The notes: a model not told the origin generated them from the sequence alone. A DNA stretch of 27,998 nt from PKWO01 sp036384915 (GCA_036384915.1 DASVLJ010000028.1:1-27998); one strand, 5' to 3'; numbered from the stretch's first letter, positions 7,685-16,540 are shown. Numbers and translations are program-made.

Positions 7685-9475
7685 ATGAGCTATGTCGCCC
7701 CCGTCAAAGACATGCTGTTCGTCATCAATGAGTTGGCCGGTCTCGCCGAAGTCAACGCCCTGCCCGGTATGGAAGACGCGACGCCGGACACCGTGGAAGC
7801 GGTGTTGGAAGAAAACGCCAAGTTCTGCGGCGAAGTCGTGGCGCCCTTGAACGTGACCGGCGACCGCGAGCCCAGCTTCTGGACTGAGGGTAAGGTCACC
7901 ACCACCAAGGGTTTCAAGGAAGCGTTCAAGAGTTTTGCCGAAGCAGGCTGGCAGGGCGTGGTGCATCCGACCGAGTACGGCGGACAGGGCTTGCCCAAGC
8001 TGGTGGCGGCGGCATGCACGGAGATGTTGAATTCGGCCAACGTGTCGTTTGCCTTGTGCCCGCTGTTGACCGACGGCGCCATCGAAGCCTTGCTGACCGC
8101 GGGCAGCGACGAACTCAAGGATACGTATCTGGCCAACCTGATCTCGGGCAAGTGGACAGGGTCGATGAACCTGACCGAGCCGCAAGCCGGCTCCGACCTG
8201 GCCCTGGTGCGTACGCGTGCCGTGCCGCAGGACGATGGCACGTACAAGGTGTTCGGCACCAAGATCTTCATCACCTATGGCGAGCATGACATGGCCGAGA
8301 ACATCGTTCATCTCGTGCTGGCGCGCACGCCCAATGCACCGGAAGGCGTGAAGGGCATTTCGCTGTTCGTGGTGCCCAAGTTTCTGGTCAATGCCGACGG
8401 TTCGCTCGGTGCGCGCAATGACGTGCATTGCGTCTCGATCGAGCACAAGCTCGGCATCAAGGCCAGCCCGACGGCCGTGCTGCAGTTCGGCGACCACGGC
8501 GGCGCCATCGGCACGCTGGTGGGCGAAGAAAACCGCGGCCTGGAATACATGTTCATCATGATGAATGCCGCGCGCTTCGGCGTCGGCATGCAGGGCATAG
8601 GCGTGGCCGAGCGTTCGTACCAGAAGGCAGTGGCGTATGCCAAGGACCGCATCCAGTCGCGCGATGTGGCAGGCTCGGCCGGGCCGGTCGCCATCATCCA
8701 CCACCCGGACGTGCGCCGCATGCTCATGAGCATGCGCGCCCAGACCGAGGCGGCGCGCGCGCTGTCCTACGTCACGGCGGCAGCCTTCGATGCTGCACAT
8801 CACCATCCGGACGAAGCGGCACGCAAGGCCAACCAGGCCTTCTATGAATTCATGGTGCCCGTGGTCAAGGGCTGGTCGACCGAAATGTCGATCGATGTCG
8901 CTTCCAACGGCGTGCAGGTACACGGCGGTATGGGCTTCATCGAGGAGACCGGGGCGGCCCAGTATTACCGCGATGCGCGCATCCTGACGATTTACGAAGG
9001 CACGACCGCGATCCAGGCCAACGATCTCGTGGGCCGCAAGACCGCGCGCGACGGTGCTGCGACGGCCAAGGCCATCGCGGCGCAAGCGAAGAAGACCGCC
9101 GATCAATTGCTGGCGTCGGATGCAGTCGACCTGCAGGCGACCGGCAAGCAATTGGCCGCAGGCGTGGCGGCATTCGAGGAAGTGGCAAGCTATGTTGCCG
9201 CCAATATGAAGAGCGACGTCAAGGCCGTATTTGCCGGCAGCGTGCTTTATCTGAAGCTCGCCGGCGTGGTGTTGGGCGGCTGGCAGATGGGCCGTGCCGC
9301 CCTGGTTGCGGCGAAGAAGCTGGCAGAAGGCGGCAGCGATGCAAGCTTCTATGGCGCGAAGGTCGCGACGGCGCGTTTCTTTGCCGATCATATCCTGGTA
9401 CAAGCCGGCGCTTACCGAACCTCCATCATTGAAGGGGCGAGCGGCGTACTGGCCCTGGACGTCGAGCAATTTTAA
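7685..9475 (+). CDS. Acyl-CoA dehydrogenase, long form with C-terminal extension
   Basis: This 596-residue flavoenzyme introduces the alpha,beta double bond into acyl-CoA and donates electrons to ETF. It has the middle-domain signature MNLTEPQAGSDLALVRTRA. The C-terminal helical domain ends in TIYEGTTAIQANDLVGRK, where Glu438 is the probable catalytic base (equivalent to the MCAD IYEGT glutamate). About 130 further residues form the extra C-terminal domain found in the ~600-residue subfamily. I chose the ATG at 7685 because TTGGAGCAAG provides a ribosome binding site; a TTG 12 bases upstream is unlikely. It follows etfBA and is closed by a strong terminator. Chain-length specificity cannot be read from sequence. 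Confidence 0.95.
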   Translation: MSYVAPVKDMLFVINELAGLAEVNALPGMEDATPDTVEAVLEENAKFCGEVVAPLNVTGDREPSFWTEGKVTTTKGFKEAFKSFAEAGWQGVVHPTEYGGQGLPKLVAAACTEMLNSANVSFALCPLLTDGAIEALLTAGSDELKDTYLANLISGKWTGSMNLTEPQAGSDLALVRTRAVPQDDGTYKVFGTKIFITYGEHDMAENIVHLVLARTPNAPEGVKGISLFVVPKFLVNADGSLGARNDVHCVSIEHKLGIKASPTAVLQFGDHGGAIGTLVGEENRGLEYMFIMMNAARFGVGMQGIGVAERSYQKAVAYAKDRIQSRDVAGSAGPVAIIHHPDVRRMLMSMRAQTEAARALSYVTAAAFDAAHHHPDEAARKANQAFYEFMVPVVKGWSTEMSIDVASNGVQVHGGMGFIEETGAAQYYRDARILTIYEGTTAIQANDLVGRKTARDGAATAKAIAAQAKKTADQLLASDAVDLQATGKQLAAGVAAFEEVASYVAANMKSDVKAVFAGSVLYLKLAGVVLGGWQMGRAALVAAKKLAEGGSDASFYGAKVATARFFADHILVQAGAYRTSIIEGASGVLALDVEQF

Positions 9476-9490
9476 GTACGCTCAAGTAAG

Positions 9491-9530
9491 AAAAAAGGCC
9501 GTTCCGGTAATGCCGCAGCGGCCTTTTTCT
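9491..9530. terminator. Bidirectional rho-independent terminator
   Basis: AAAAAGGCCG at 9492-9501 and CGGCCTTTTT at 9519-9528 are perfect inverted arms with A- and T-runs on the two sides. It therefore works for the acyl-CoA dehydrogenase on the plus strand and the LysR gene on the minus strand, which converge here. Confidence 0.9.
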
Positions 9531-9559
9531 TGACGATTCGCGGCGATGCCATTCGCCAA

Positions 9560-10477
9560 TCAAGTGACGGCGGAAAGCGTGGGTGGTAGCTGTGCCGCCA
9601 ATTCATCGATCACCACGCGAAGCTTGCGCGAGAGATGCCGCGTCTGCGGCCATACTGCGTGCAAGGGAATGCTCGCAACTTCAAGATGCGGCAGCAGTCG
9701 AACGACGCTGCCCTCGCGCAGCGCTTCGGCAGCCAGCCATCCTGGCAGGCGTGCGATGCCCAGTCCCGACTTCGCCGCGGTCAGTATGGCATCGAGATCG
9801 TCCACGCAAATGCGCGCTGGAATGGCGGCAACGGTTTCCCGGTTCCTGGACGAGCGGAAATGCCAATGGCCGAGACGGTTGAGCCGGCCATAGAGGATGC
9901 CGTTGTGCTGCGCCAGATCGCTCTCCGCCGCCGGTGTGCCGTGTGAGGCAAGATAAGCCGGTGCGGCGCACACCACGAGCGCTTCCTCCCCGAGCGGGCG
10001 CATCTTGAATTCGTGGCTGTCGGGCAGCGGGCCGCTGCGTATGGCGACATCGTAGCCTTCCTCCACCATGTCCACGCGCCGGTCGGTGAGCGACATTTCT
10101 AGCTCCATCCTGGGGTGGCGTTGCGCCAGCGCGAACAGGACCGGTGCAATGCAGCGGCGGCCAAGTTCCACCGGCATGGTGATGCGTACCTTGCCGGCAA
10201 TTTCATCGTGCTTGCTGCCGACCTCCTCCTCCGCCAGTTCCAGTTCGGCCAAAGCGCGGACGCAGCGCTTGTAAAAGGCGCTTCCCGCATCGGTCAGGCT
10301 TTGACTGCGCGTGGTGCGGTGAAACAGTTGCGCACCGACACGCTCTTCCAGTCGCGCCACACTCTTGACCACGGCTGAACGCGACAGATGCATGCGTTCG
10401 GCGGCGGCACTGAAACTCCCCGCCTCCGCCGCATGAACAAAGGCGGCAATCCCGCCAAGTCGATCAATGGATGTCAT
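9560..10477 (-). CDS. LysR-family transcriptional regulator
   Basis: This 305-residue protein has the standard LysR layout. A winged helix-turn-helix fills residues 1-60 (FVHAAEAGSFSAAAERMHLS, then RLEERVGAQLFHRTTRS and LTDAG). A type 2 periplasmic-binding-like effector domain follows from about residue 90. It diverges from the hydrolase-exporter pair at 10586 with a 108-bp gap, the classical arrangement in which a LysR protein controls the opposite operon and itself. The effector is unknown. It resembles the large group of Burkholderiales LysR proteins next to small metabolite transporters. Confidence 0.95.
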   Translation of the reverse strand: MTSIDRLGGIAAFVHAAEAGSFSAAAERMHLSRSAVVKSVARLEERVGAQLFHRTTRSQSLTDAGSAFYKRCVRALAELELAEEEVGSKHDEIAGKVRITMPVELGRRCIAPVLFALAQRHPRMELEMSLTDRRVDMVEEGYDVAIRSGPLPDSHEFKMRPLGEEALVVCAAPAYLASHGTPAAESDLAQHNGILYGRLNRLGHWHFRSSRNRETVAAIPARICVDDLDAILTAAKSGLGIARLPGWLAAEALREGSVVRLLPHLEVASIPLHAVWPQTRHLSRKLRVVIDELAAQLPPTLSAVT

Positions 10478-10480
10478 GCT

Positions 10481-10503
10481 ATTGGCTCCAAATATTCTCC
10501 AAT
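10481..10503. promoter_or_regulatory. Possible LysR operator
   Basis: ATTGG at 10481-10485 and CCAAT at 10499-10503 form a dyad separated by 13 bp, just upstream of the lysR start and inside the divergent gap. LysR proteins bind such interrupted dyads containing T-N11-A. The arms are short, so this is a suggestion only. Confidence 0.3.
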
Positions 10504-10585
10504 GCTAATACAAAATGCCACAACTGATTCCAATTTCAAGCGAATATCATGTTCACTTCCTGATATGCCAAAAAGGATTTCCGTC

Positions 10586-11413
10586 ATGAACGCGCTTCGT
10601 CAACATCCGTACGCGCCAGCTGAAACGAGACCTGCTCGCATCGAAGCCGCCTTGCCGCCGGCACGGACCATTCAATACGGCCCTGCACCTTCGCAGGCTG
10701 CCGAACTATATTTGCCTGATTTGCCTCATCCCCCTGTCATTTGCTTGTTGCACGGCGGCTGGTGGCGCATGCCGTACGGCCGCGACCAGATGGAGGCCGT
10801 CGCCCGGGATCTGGCAGGGCGCGGCTATGCCGTCTGGAATATCGGATATCGTCGACTGGGCGAGCCGGGCGGCGGCTGGCCGGGAACATTCGAGGATGCG
10901 GCAGCCGCGCTTGATCATCTTGCGGTCTTGGCGGATGAGGGGCTCGATATTGATCTATGCCGCATCGTCGCCGTCGGCCATTCGGCCGGCGGACAGTTGG
11001 CCTTGTGGCTGGCATCGGGGAGGGCGGCTCGACGCATTCGCCCCATCGCGGCGGCCGGCTTGGCCGCCGCTTCCGATCTTGCTCGCATCCATGCGCTCGA
11101 TCCCGCCAACTCCGTTATTGCCGAGTTGCTGGGCGGCGCGCCCGGCGAGCAGGCGGTCCGCTATCGGACTGTCTCGCCGGCCGAGTTGCTGCCGCTCGGC
11201 GCCGAACAACTCCTCATCCACGGTCATGACGACGAGTTGCTGCCGGCGCAAATATCGCGCGACTATGCGCAGGCGGCACGGCAGGAGAAGGACGACGTGC
11301 AATGCACGCTATTGTCCGCTACGGGACATAAGGATTTTCTCGATCCACATGGCGAGGCGCACGCGGTTTTGTGCAACTGGCTGGAAATGTTCTTGGCCCG
11401 GAACGTGTCATGA
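10586..11413 (+). CDS. Alpha/beta hydrolase, kynurenine-formamidase-like
   Basis: This 275-residue alpha/beta hydrolase has an oxyanion motif HGGWW at 56-60 as in the eukaryotic-type kynurenine formamidase and HSL-like esterases. The nucleophile Ser133 lies in GHSAGG, the acid is probably Asp215 in HGHDDELLP, and His248 in GHKDF completes the triad. I chose the ATG at 10586 because AAGGA lies eight bases before it; an ATG at 10565 is possible. Its stop overlaps the next start (ATGA), so it is co-translated with a LysE/RhtB exporter. The natural substrate is unknown. It could be formylkynurenine, or a small ester or amide whose product is exported by the neighbour. No signal peptide is visible. 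Confidence 0.85.
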   Translation: MNALRQHPYAPAETRPARIEAALPPARTIQYGPAPSQAAELYLPDLPHPPVICLLHGGWWRMPYGRDQMEAVARDLAGRGYAVWNIGYRRLGEPGGGWPGTFEDAAAALDHLAVLADEGLDIDLCRIVAVGHSAGGQLALWLASGRAARRIRPIAAAGLAAASDLARIHALDPANSVIAELLGGAPGEQAVRYRTVSPAELLPLGAEQLLIHGHDDELLPAQISRDYAQAARQEKDDVQCTLLSATGHKDFLDPHGEAHAVLCNWLEMFLARNVS

Positions 11414-12033
11414 CCGCCGTCGCCAATCTCGCAGCCTTCACTGGGCTGAACATGTGCTTCGCACTCATCCCCGGCCCTGACATGATCTGTATTGTCTCCA
11501 ATACTCTCACCGGCGGCAGCCGCGCCGGGCTTGCAGTGGCCTTCGGTCTGGCCACCGGCTGCCTGTTCCACGTGGCGTGCGCGACATTGGGCTTGTCGGC
11601 CTACTTACAGGCGGCGCCGTCGGCCTTCCTGATCCTCAAGTGGCTCGGAGCTATGTACCTGATGCTGCTGGGTTGGAATTTGATGCGCGCGCCGGCGATG
11701 CCGGTTGAAAACAGATTGTCGCCATCCTTGCGCACGCCATTCCGGCAGGGCGTGTTATCCAACCTGCTCAATCCGAAAGTCGCCATCTTCTTCATTGCGA
11801 TTCTTCCGCAATTCGTCGTGCCGGATTTGGGCAACGTCGGGATGCAGGTACTCATGCTTGGCGCCGTGTCGATCGTAACGGGCACGGCGGTCAATATCGC
11901 AACAGCCGTGCTTGCTGCTCGCGCCCGCATGATCGCTCAAGCGCGCAACGGACTGGGAGCGCGGATGCAAAGGGGGGCAGGCTGCATGTTGTTTCTCGTT
12001 GCCTTGCGTGTCGCCCTTGAGCGCGTGCAGTGA
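11410..12033 (+). CDS. LysE/RhtB-family amino-acid exporter
   Basis: This 207-residue inner-membrane protein has the family's N-terminal signature IPGPDMICIVSNTLTGG followed by a glycine-rich GLATGCLFHVACATLGLSAY. A second segment, FRQGVLSNLLNPKVAIFFIA, is the most conserved stretch of RhtB proteins. Five to six hydrophobic segments are apparent. I placed the start at the ATG overlapping the hydrolase TGA, indicating translational coupling; an upstream ATG at 11371 would overlap the hydrolase by 43 bases. Family members export amino acids or derivatives such as homoserine, threonine or lysine. Coupling to the hydrolase suggests export of its product, which is inference. Confidence 0.92.
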   Translation: MTAVANLAAFTGLNMCFALIPGPDMICIVSNTLTGGSRAGLAVAFGLATGCLFHVACATLGLSAYLQAAPSAFLILKWLGAMYLMLLGWNLMRAPAMPVENRLSPSLRTPFRQGVLSNLLNPKVAIFFIAILPQFVVPDLGNVGMQVLMLGAVSIVTGTAVNIATAVLAARARMIAQARNGLGARMQRGAGCMLFLVALRVALERVQ

Positions 12034-12097
12034 AGTGGCGGCACTCGCGGTGGCCGGCGGCGCCTGACGGTGCTACGCGGCCCCGGTCGGCATCGCC

Positions 12098-13642
12098 TTA
12101 CTTTTCGGTCTTCCCGTTCCACACGTCCATCATGTCCTTCGAACCCTGCGAGCGGATGCCGTTGTCGGTCAGGATCTCGTCGGTTGCGGACAGCATTTCC
12201 TTGCGCGGCAAGACCATGTTCTCGCCGTAGCGCTGGTCGAACTTGATCACTACCAGGTCATCCTTCAAGTCGCGCAGCAGGGCCACGAACTGGCGCAAGC
12301 TCTTCACCGGCTTGCCGTTGATCGATTGCACCACGGCACCGAAGCGGTTGTCGTAGCCGCTCACGAGCTTGTGCGGGAAGAAGGGCGAGCAGACCACGAC
12401 CAATTCTTCGCGATTGGCGTCGGGCGGATCGGCGAACTTGGTGGCAAGCGGGTTGCCGACCGAGATGAAGCTGTTGAGGAAGCCGGCATTGTTGCTGATG
12501 GCCGAGCGGAATTCGGCGGTGGCGCGCGAAAACGCGATCGGGCCGTAGATGAAGTAAGAAGGATAGTCGTCCATCAGCGGCGGCACCAGCTGAGGCTGGG
12601 ATACCGTCACCGGCACCTGCAGGCTGAGCACTTTGCCGTTACGGATCACGGTCAGCGGCACCTTGCCGTTCCTGGCCAGCCTTTGCACGTAATACTGGAA
12701 GCGCAGATTCAGGTCCGGGCCGATCTTGACCAGCCCCTGGTCGTCGACCGGAACATCGCCGATGTGCGTGATGACGTCCCATTCCTTGAGCGGATACGAT
12801 GAGGTATTCTGCGCCGGCGTCTGCACCACCATGCCCTTGACCGATTTGTCGAGCTTGAGGAAATTGCGCAGCGCCGGGTTTTCCAGTGTCTGCAGCGCAT
12901 CGAACATGGCCGGCTTGCCGTCGTAGCGGCCGTCGGCGATGTCTTGCAGGAACAGCTCGATTTCCTCGTTCGGGATGATGTAGCCGATGTTTTGCACATT
13001 GGTCGCAGTCGAGAACGCCAGGCCTATCATCTTGTCGCCGGCCAAGACCGGGCCGCCGCTGTTGCCGGGATTGATCGCGGCATCGATCTGGATGCGCAAG
13101 CCCGAAGTGAAGTAGTTGTAGTTAGTGAATTCGATGCGCGACACGATGCCCTTGGTGATCGAAAGCGAGGTGCCGCCGGTCGGATAGCCATAGGCGAACA
13201 CGGCATCCTTGACCTCGGGCAGGATATTGGCGCGTTGCGGCGGCTTGTGCGTGGCGAAGAAGGATTCGTCGTCGAGCTTGATCACGGCCAGGTCGATGCC
13301 GCGCGCAATTGCCACCACCGTGGCAGGTATCTTGTCGCCGCCTTCCTTGGCTTGCACCTGGATCTGGCTGGCATAGCCGACCACGTGGGCATTGGTCAGG
13401 ATGCGGTTGCCCTCGATTACCACACCCGAACCGGTGATCTCTTGCGGCTGCGCCTTGCTCCAGGGGCGGAACGGGTCGGGCGCGCGCAGCGTGCTGAAAA
13501 TCTTCACCACGGCGCTCTCGACTTGCGCCGACTGTGCCGTATGCGGCTCGTCTTGGCGTTGCGCCTGTGCGGCCGCAGGCAGCAATATTGCCGCAAGCAT
13601 CAGGCAAGTCGCGTAAAAGCGGGTGAGGCTGCTCGAAATCAT
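12098..13642 (-). CDS. Secreted Deg/HtrA-type serine protease with PDZ domain
   Basis: This 514-residue protein begins with a Sec signal peptide (hydrophobic stretch at 11-22, AAAQAQ cleavage region near 28). The trypsin-like domain has a complete triad: His86 in LTNAHVV, Asp117 in GIDLAVIKL and Ser195 in NPGNSGGP. A PDZ-like domain follows (about 260-345) with DVITHIGDVPVDDQG and the stretch YYVQRLARNGKVPLTVIRNG. The C-terminal ~150 residues contain a second PDZ-like segment (SINGKPVKSLRQFVALLRDL). The order and the YFIYGPIAFSRAT stretch recall the Deg9-like branch more than classical DegP/DegQ. Likely periplasmic protein quality control. It follows a TM2-domain gene by 34 bp on the same strand. 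Confidence 0.9.
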   Translation of the reverse strand: MISSSLTRFYATCLMLAAILLPAAAQAQRQDEPHTAQSAQVESAVVKIFSTLRAPDPFRPWSKAQPQEITGSGVVIEGNRILTNAHVVGYASQIQVQAKEGGDKIPATVVAIARGIDLAVIKLDDESFFATHKPPQRANILPEVKDAVFAYGYPTGGTSLSITKGIVSRIEFTNYNYFTSGLRIQIDAAINPGNSGGPVLAGDKMIGLAFSTATNVQNIGYIIPNEEIELFLQDIADGRYDGKPAMFDALQTLENPALRNFLKLDKSVKGMVVQTPAQNTSSYPLKEWDVITHIGDVPVDDQGLVKIGPDLNLRFQYYVQRLARNGKVPLTVIRNGKVLSLQVPVTVSQPQLVPPLMDDYPSYFIYGPIAFSRATAEFRSAISNNAGFLNSFISVGNPLATKFADPPDANREELVVVCSPFFPHKLVSGYDNRFGAVVQSINGKPVKSLRQFVALLRDLKDDLVVIKFDQRYGENMVLPRKEMLSATDEILTDNGIRSQGSKDMMDVWNGKTEK

Positions 13643-13676
13643 GTGAACTCTTTGTGATGGATAAAAATTAGGCGGA

Positions 13677-14102
13677 TCAGCCGTAGCTGCCTCCGGTGAC
13701 GAATAAATCGATACTTCTCGATATTGTCCATAGGACGCCGAACATGCCGCCAGCGAGAGTCAATACTAGGAGCAGCGCGAGCAGCCAATTCGACTCTGTT
13801 TTTCGGTCTGATTCCGGATTGTAGATAGCGTCCCATCTGGTGTCCGGCGTCAATCCCAGCAAGAGCGCTTGCAATGCTGCGGCAAGTGCGGAGAATGTCA
13901 GCGGCAAGGTGCAGAGCAATACCGTAACTGGATCTGTCTGACGAAAAGCGATCAAACCAGCCAAAGTCAACACAAACCCCGCCAGATGCAGCCAAGCCCA
14001 GGGATCGCGCATGCCGCGCAGGTAAAATCGATGGATTCCGGCGCCGCCCAGAACGGCGGCAACGAAAACGGCGAGCGTCTTGTTTTTATGGGCAATAGGC
14101 AT
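13677..14102 (-). CDS. TM2-domain membrane protein
   Basis: This is a 141-residue inner-membrane protein. The N-terminus (KNKTLAVFVAAVLGGAGIHR, then FYLRG) matches the TM2 domain: two membrane helices linked by a short turn with the GIHRFY motif. A further hydrophobic pair lies at about 60-85 and 107-127, the second followed by a short C-terminal tail. Function of TM2 proteins in bacteria is not established. It lies immediately upstream of the Deg-like protease on the same strand and is probably co-transcribed with it. Confidence 0.8.
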   Translation of the reverse strand: MPIAHKNKTLAVFVAAVLGGAGIHRFYLRGMRDPWAWLHLAGFVLTLAGLIAFRQTDPVTVLLCTLPLTFSALAAALQALLLGLTPDTRWDAIYNPESDRKTESNWLLALLLVLTLAGGMFGVLWTISRSIDLFVTGGSYG

Positions 14103-14293
14103 GAAGCTGAGGAAAGCGGGATACGACGGGACATGAGCCTGAAGCGGCCCATTCTGCCATAGTTGTGCTGCGCGGTTTTACTTTGCGATAACTTACGACA
14201 AAATCGGCGGGCAAATTAATTGCATAATGGAAATTTTCTGTGGATTTTGGCCGCAAAATGCTGATTTAATGGGCATTTTTTCTCGCAAGACGG

Positions 14294-14322
14294 TTGTGGT
14301 GGCAGCACATCCAAGTTACAAT
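14294..14322 (+). promoter_or_regulatory. Sigma-70 promoter for rpsP operon
   Basis: TTGTGG at 14294-14299 and TACAAT at 14317-14322 are separated by exactly 17 bp and lie 40 bp upstream of the rpsP start. This is the natural promoter for rpsP-rimM-trmD-rplS. Confidence 0.7.
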
Positions 14323-14361
14323 ACTCGGCTTTTCTGTCTTCCAACTTTCATTGGAAATATT

Positions 14362-14613
14362 ATGGTCGTGATCCGTTTATCCCGTGGCGGCGCCAAGAAG
14401 CGTCCGTTTTTCAACATCGTTGCTACCGATTCGCGCAATCGCCGCGATGGCCGCTTCATCGAGCGCATCGGCTTCTACAACCCGATCGCCGCCGGCGGTG
14501 AAGTCGCTTTCAACGTTGCGCAAGACCGTCTGGCCTATTGGCAAGGCGTTGGCGCCCAGTTGTCGCCGACGGTTGCCCGTCTGGTTGCCGGCGCTCCCAA
14601 GGCTGCTGCTTAA
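14362..14613 (+). CDS. rpsP: 30S ribosomal protein bS16
   Basis: This 83-residue protein is full length for bS16, a small-subunit assembly protein. The start MVVIRLSRGGAKKRPFFNIV and the block DSRNRRDGRFIERIGFYNP are diagnostic. I chose the ATG at 14362 because it gives the canonical N-terminus; in-frame codons upstream to 14227 cover the promoter and are not coding. First gene of rpsP-rimM-trmD-rplS. Confidence 0.98.
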   Translation: MVVIRLSRGGAKKRPFFNIVATDSRNRRDGRFIERIGFYNPIAAGGEVAFNVAQDRLAYWQGVGAQLSPTVARLVAGAPKAAA

Positions 14614-14666
14614 TATTGTTGAAGCAAGCTTGCCCCTTGTGGGGATGAGCGAAAAGGTCTGGACGC

Positions 14667-15227
14667 GTGAAGCTAACTAATGCATCCGGGGCGGAAATCC
14701 CCTCGGATCTGGTCGTGGTGGGTTACGTGTCCGGGGCATATGGTTTGCAGGGCTGGGTACGCATCAAGCCTTATTCGGTCGAAGCCGATGCGCTGTTGCA
14801 TGCCAAGACCTGGTGGTTGGGCAATCCCGAGCAGCCGGCACAGTTGCGCGACATCGACATGATGCAATCCAAGTCCCATAGCGGGGACGTGGTGGCGCGG
14901 CTGGTGGGGGTGGGAGGCCGCGATGCGGCCGAAGCTTTGCGCGGCAATGTGGTGCAGATATCGCGCAAGCACTTTCCCAGTCTCGACGATGGTGAGTATT
15001 ACTGGGTCGACTTGATCGGCCTGGAAGTGGAAAATCTGCAGGGGGAGCACGTCGGCAAGGTCGACGGCTTGATGGACAACGGCGCCCATCCCATCCTGAA
15101 GGTCAGCGTGCGGGGCGCGGAACCCGATACGCACAAGGAAGTATTGATCCCCTTTGTCGACCAGTACGTCAAAACGGTTGACAAGGCAGCAAATAAGATT
15201 GTTGCCGACTGGGGGCTGGACTATTAA
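14667..15227 (+). CDS. rimM: Ribosome maturation factor RimM
   Basis: This 186-residue protein assists maturation of the 30S head by binding uS19. The N-terminal RimM domain has VVVGYVSGAYGLQGWVRIKP, and the C-terminal PRC-barrel domain has EYYWVDLIGLEVEN and VLIPFVDQYVKTVD, with the GLDY end. The start is a GTG with AAGG nine bases upstream; no ATG gives a full N-terminal domain. It sits between rpsP and trmD as in most proteobacteria. Confidence 0.96.
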   Translation: MKLTNASGAEIPSDLVVVGYVSGAYGLQGWVRIKPYSVEADALLHAKTWWLGNPEQPAQLRDIDMMQSKSHSGDVVARLVGVGGRDAAEALRGNVVQISRKHFPSLDDGEYYWVDLIGLEVENLQGEHVGKVDGLMDNGAHPILKVSVRGAEPDTHKEVLIPFVDQYVKTVDKAANKIVADWGLDY

Positions 15228-15255
15228 GCGGTGAATGGCAAGGGCAGGGATTGCG

Positions 15256-16005
15256 ATGCAATTTGATGTAATCACGCTATTCCCCGAAATGTTCACCGCG
15301 CTGACGCAATCGGGCATCACCCGGCGTGCGTTTGATCAGAACAAATGTGGGCTCACGCTATGGAATCCGCGCGATTTCACCAGCGACAACCACAGGACGG
15401 TAGACGACAGGCCTTATGGCGGCGGTCCCGGCATGGTGATGCTGGCCAAGCCGCTGGAAGCCGCACTCGATGCGGCGCAGGCGAGGCAGCAGGCGGCAGG
15501 ATTGCCCAAGCCACGAGTGGTCTATCTTTCGCCGCAAGGCAAGGCGCTGACCCACTCGCGCGTGATGCAATTGCGCGCCGAGCCCGGCTTGGTGTTGTTG
15601 TGCGGCAGGTATGAAGCGATCGACCAGCGTTTGCTGGCGCGCCGTGTCGATGAGGAAATCAGCCTGGGCGATTTCGTGCTCTCTGGCGGCGAGTTGCCGG
15701 CGATGGCGCTGATGGATGCGGTGATACGGCAATTGCCGGGCGTGCTGAACGACGATGCTTCGGCGATTGAAGACAGCTTCGTCAACGGCTTGCTCGATTG
15801 CCCGCACTATACGCGGCCTGAGGTGTACCAGGGTGAGGCGGTGCCGGCGGTGTTGCTGGGCGGGCACCATGGCGAGATCGAAAAGTGGCGCCGCGAACAA
15901 GCTCTGCGTGCGACACAGGCCAAGCGGCCCGACTTGATTGCGCAGGCGCGCGCGGCGGGCCTGCTCAGCAAGGCAGATGAAAAGTTTTTGAGCAGTTTGC
16001 AGTAA
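15256..16005 (+). CDS. trmD: tRNA (guanine-N1-)-methyltransferase
   Basis: This 249-residue SPOUT-class enzyme methylates G37 in tRNAs reading CNN codons and prevents +1 frameshifting. The canonical start MQFDVITLFPEMF, the AdoMet/knot segment YGGGPGMVMLAKPLEAAL, and LGDFVLSGGELPAMALMDAV are present, followed by the PEVYQGEAVPAVLLGGHH substrate loop. I chose the ATG at 15256, preceded by AGGGA; the in-frame ATG at 15235 would add seven uncharacteristic residues. It follows rimM by 28 bp. Confidence 0.97.
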   Translation: MQFDVITLFPEMFTALTQSGITRRAFDQNKCGLTLWNPRDFTSDNHRTVDDRPYGGGPGMVMLAKPLEAALDAAQARQQAAGLPKPRVVYLSPQGKALTHSRVMQLRAEPGLVLLCGRYEAIDQRLLARRVDEEISLGDFVLSGGELPAMALMDAVIRQLPGVLNDDASAIEDSFVNGLLDCPHYTRPEVYQGEAVPAVLLGGHHGEIEKWRREQALRATQAKRPDLIAQARAAGLLSKADEKFLSSLQ

Positions 16006-16127
16006 CGGTTTGTTGTAAATGCTGTACCCGCGCGGGAATGAGAGAATCTGAACCGCTTGTTTGAATCCCATCCTCTACCGGGCATACGAGAAGTGAAGCG
16101 CCGGCAAGATGGTTACAGGAGCTGAAA

Positions 16128-16511
16128 ATGGACTTGATCCAAACCCTCGAGAAGGAAGAAATTGCCCGCCTCGGCAAGAATATTCCTGAATTTGCACCCG
16201 GCGACACCGTGGTGGTCAACGTCAACGTCGTCGAAGGCACGCGTAAGCGCGCCCAGGCTTACGAAGGCGTCGTCATCGCCCGTCGCAACCGCGGCCTGAA
16301 TTCCAACTTCATCGTGCGCAAGATTTCGTCCGGCGAAGGCGTGGAGCGTACGTTCCAACTGTACTCCCCGCTGATCGCTTCGATCGAAGTCAAGCGTCGC
16401 GGCGATGTGCGTCGTGCAAAGCTGTATTATCTGCGTGATCGTTCCGGTAAATCGGCACGTATCCGCGAAAAGCTGCCGAGCCGCCGTGCGGATGACAAGG
16501 GCGAAGAGTAA
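16128..16511 (+). CDS. rplS: 50S ribosomal protein bL19
   Basis: This 127-residue protein at the 30S-50S interface is the last gene of the operon. It starts MDLIQTLEKEEIARLGKNIP and contains the family stretch FAPGDTVVVNVNVVEGTRKR, then YEGVVIARRNRGLNSNFIVR. AGGAG precedes the ATG by eight bases. A strong terminator follows. The 122-bp gap after trmD is longer than the other junctions. Confidence 0.98.
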   Translation: MDLIQTLEKEEIARLGKNIPEFAPGDTVVVNVNVVEGTRKRAQAYEGVVIARRNRGLNSNFIVRKISSGEGVERTFQLYSPLIASIEVKRRGDVRRAKLYYLRDRSGKSARIREKLPSRRADDKGEE

Positions 16512-16540
16512 TCTTCGACATTGCACGAAAATGCACAAAC

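Noticed and set aside
7655..9469. 604-codon open frame on the minus strand opposite the acyl-CoA dehydrogenase
   Set aside because: Its translation is rich in Arg, His and Gly with no family signature, and it mirrors a clear plus-strand gene. GC-rich codon bias creates such antisense frames.
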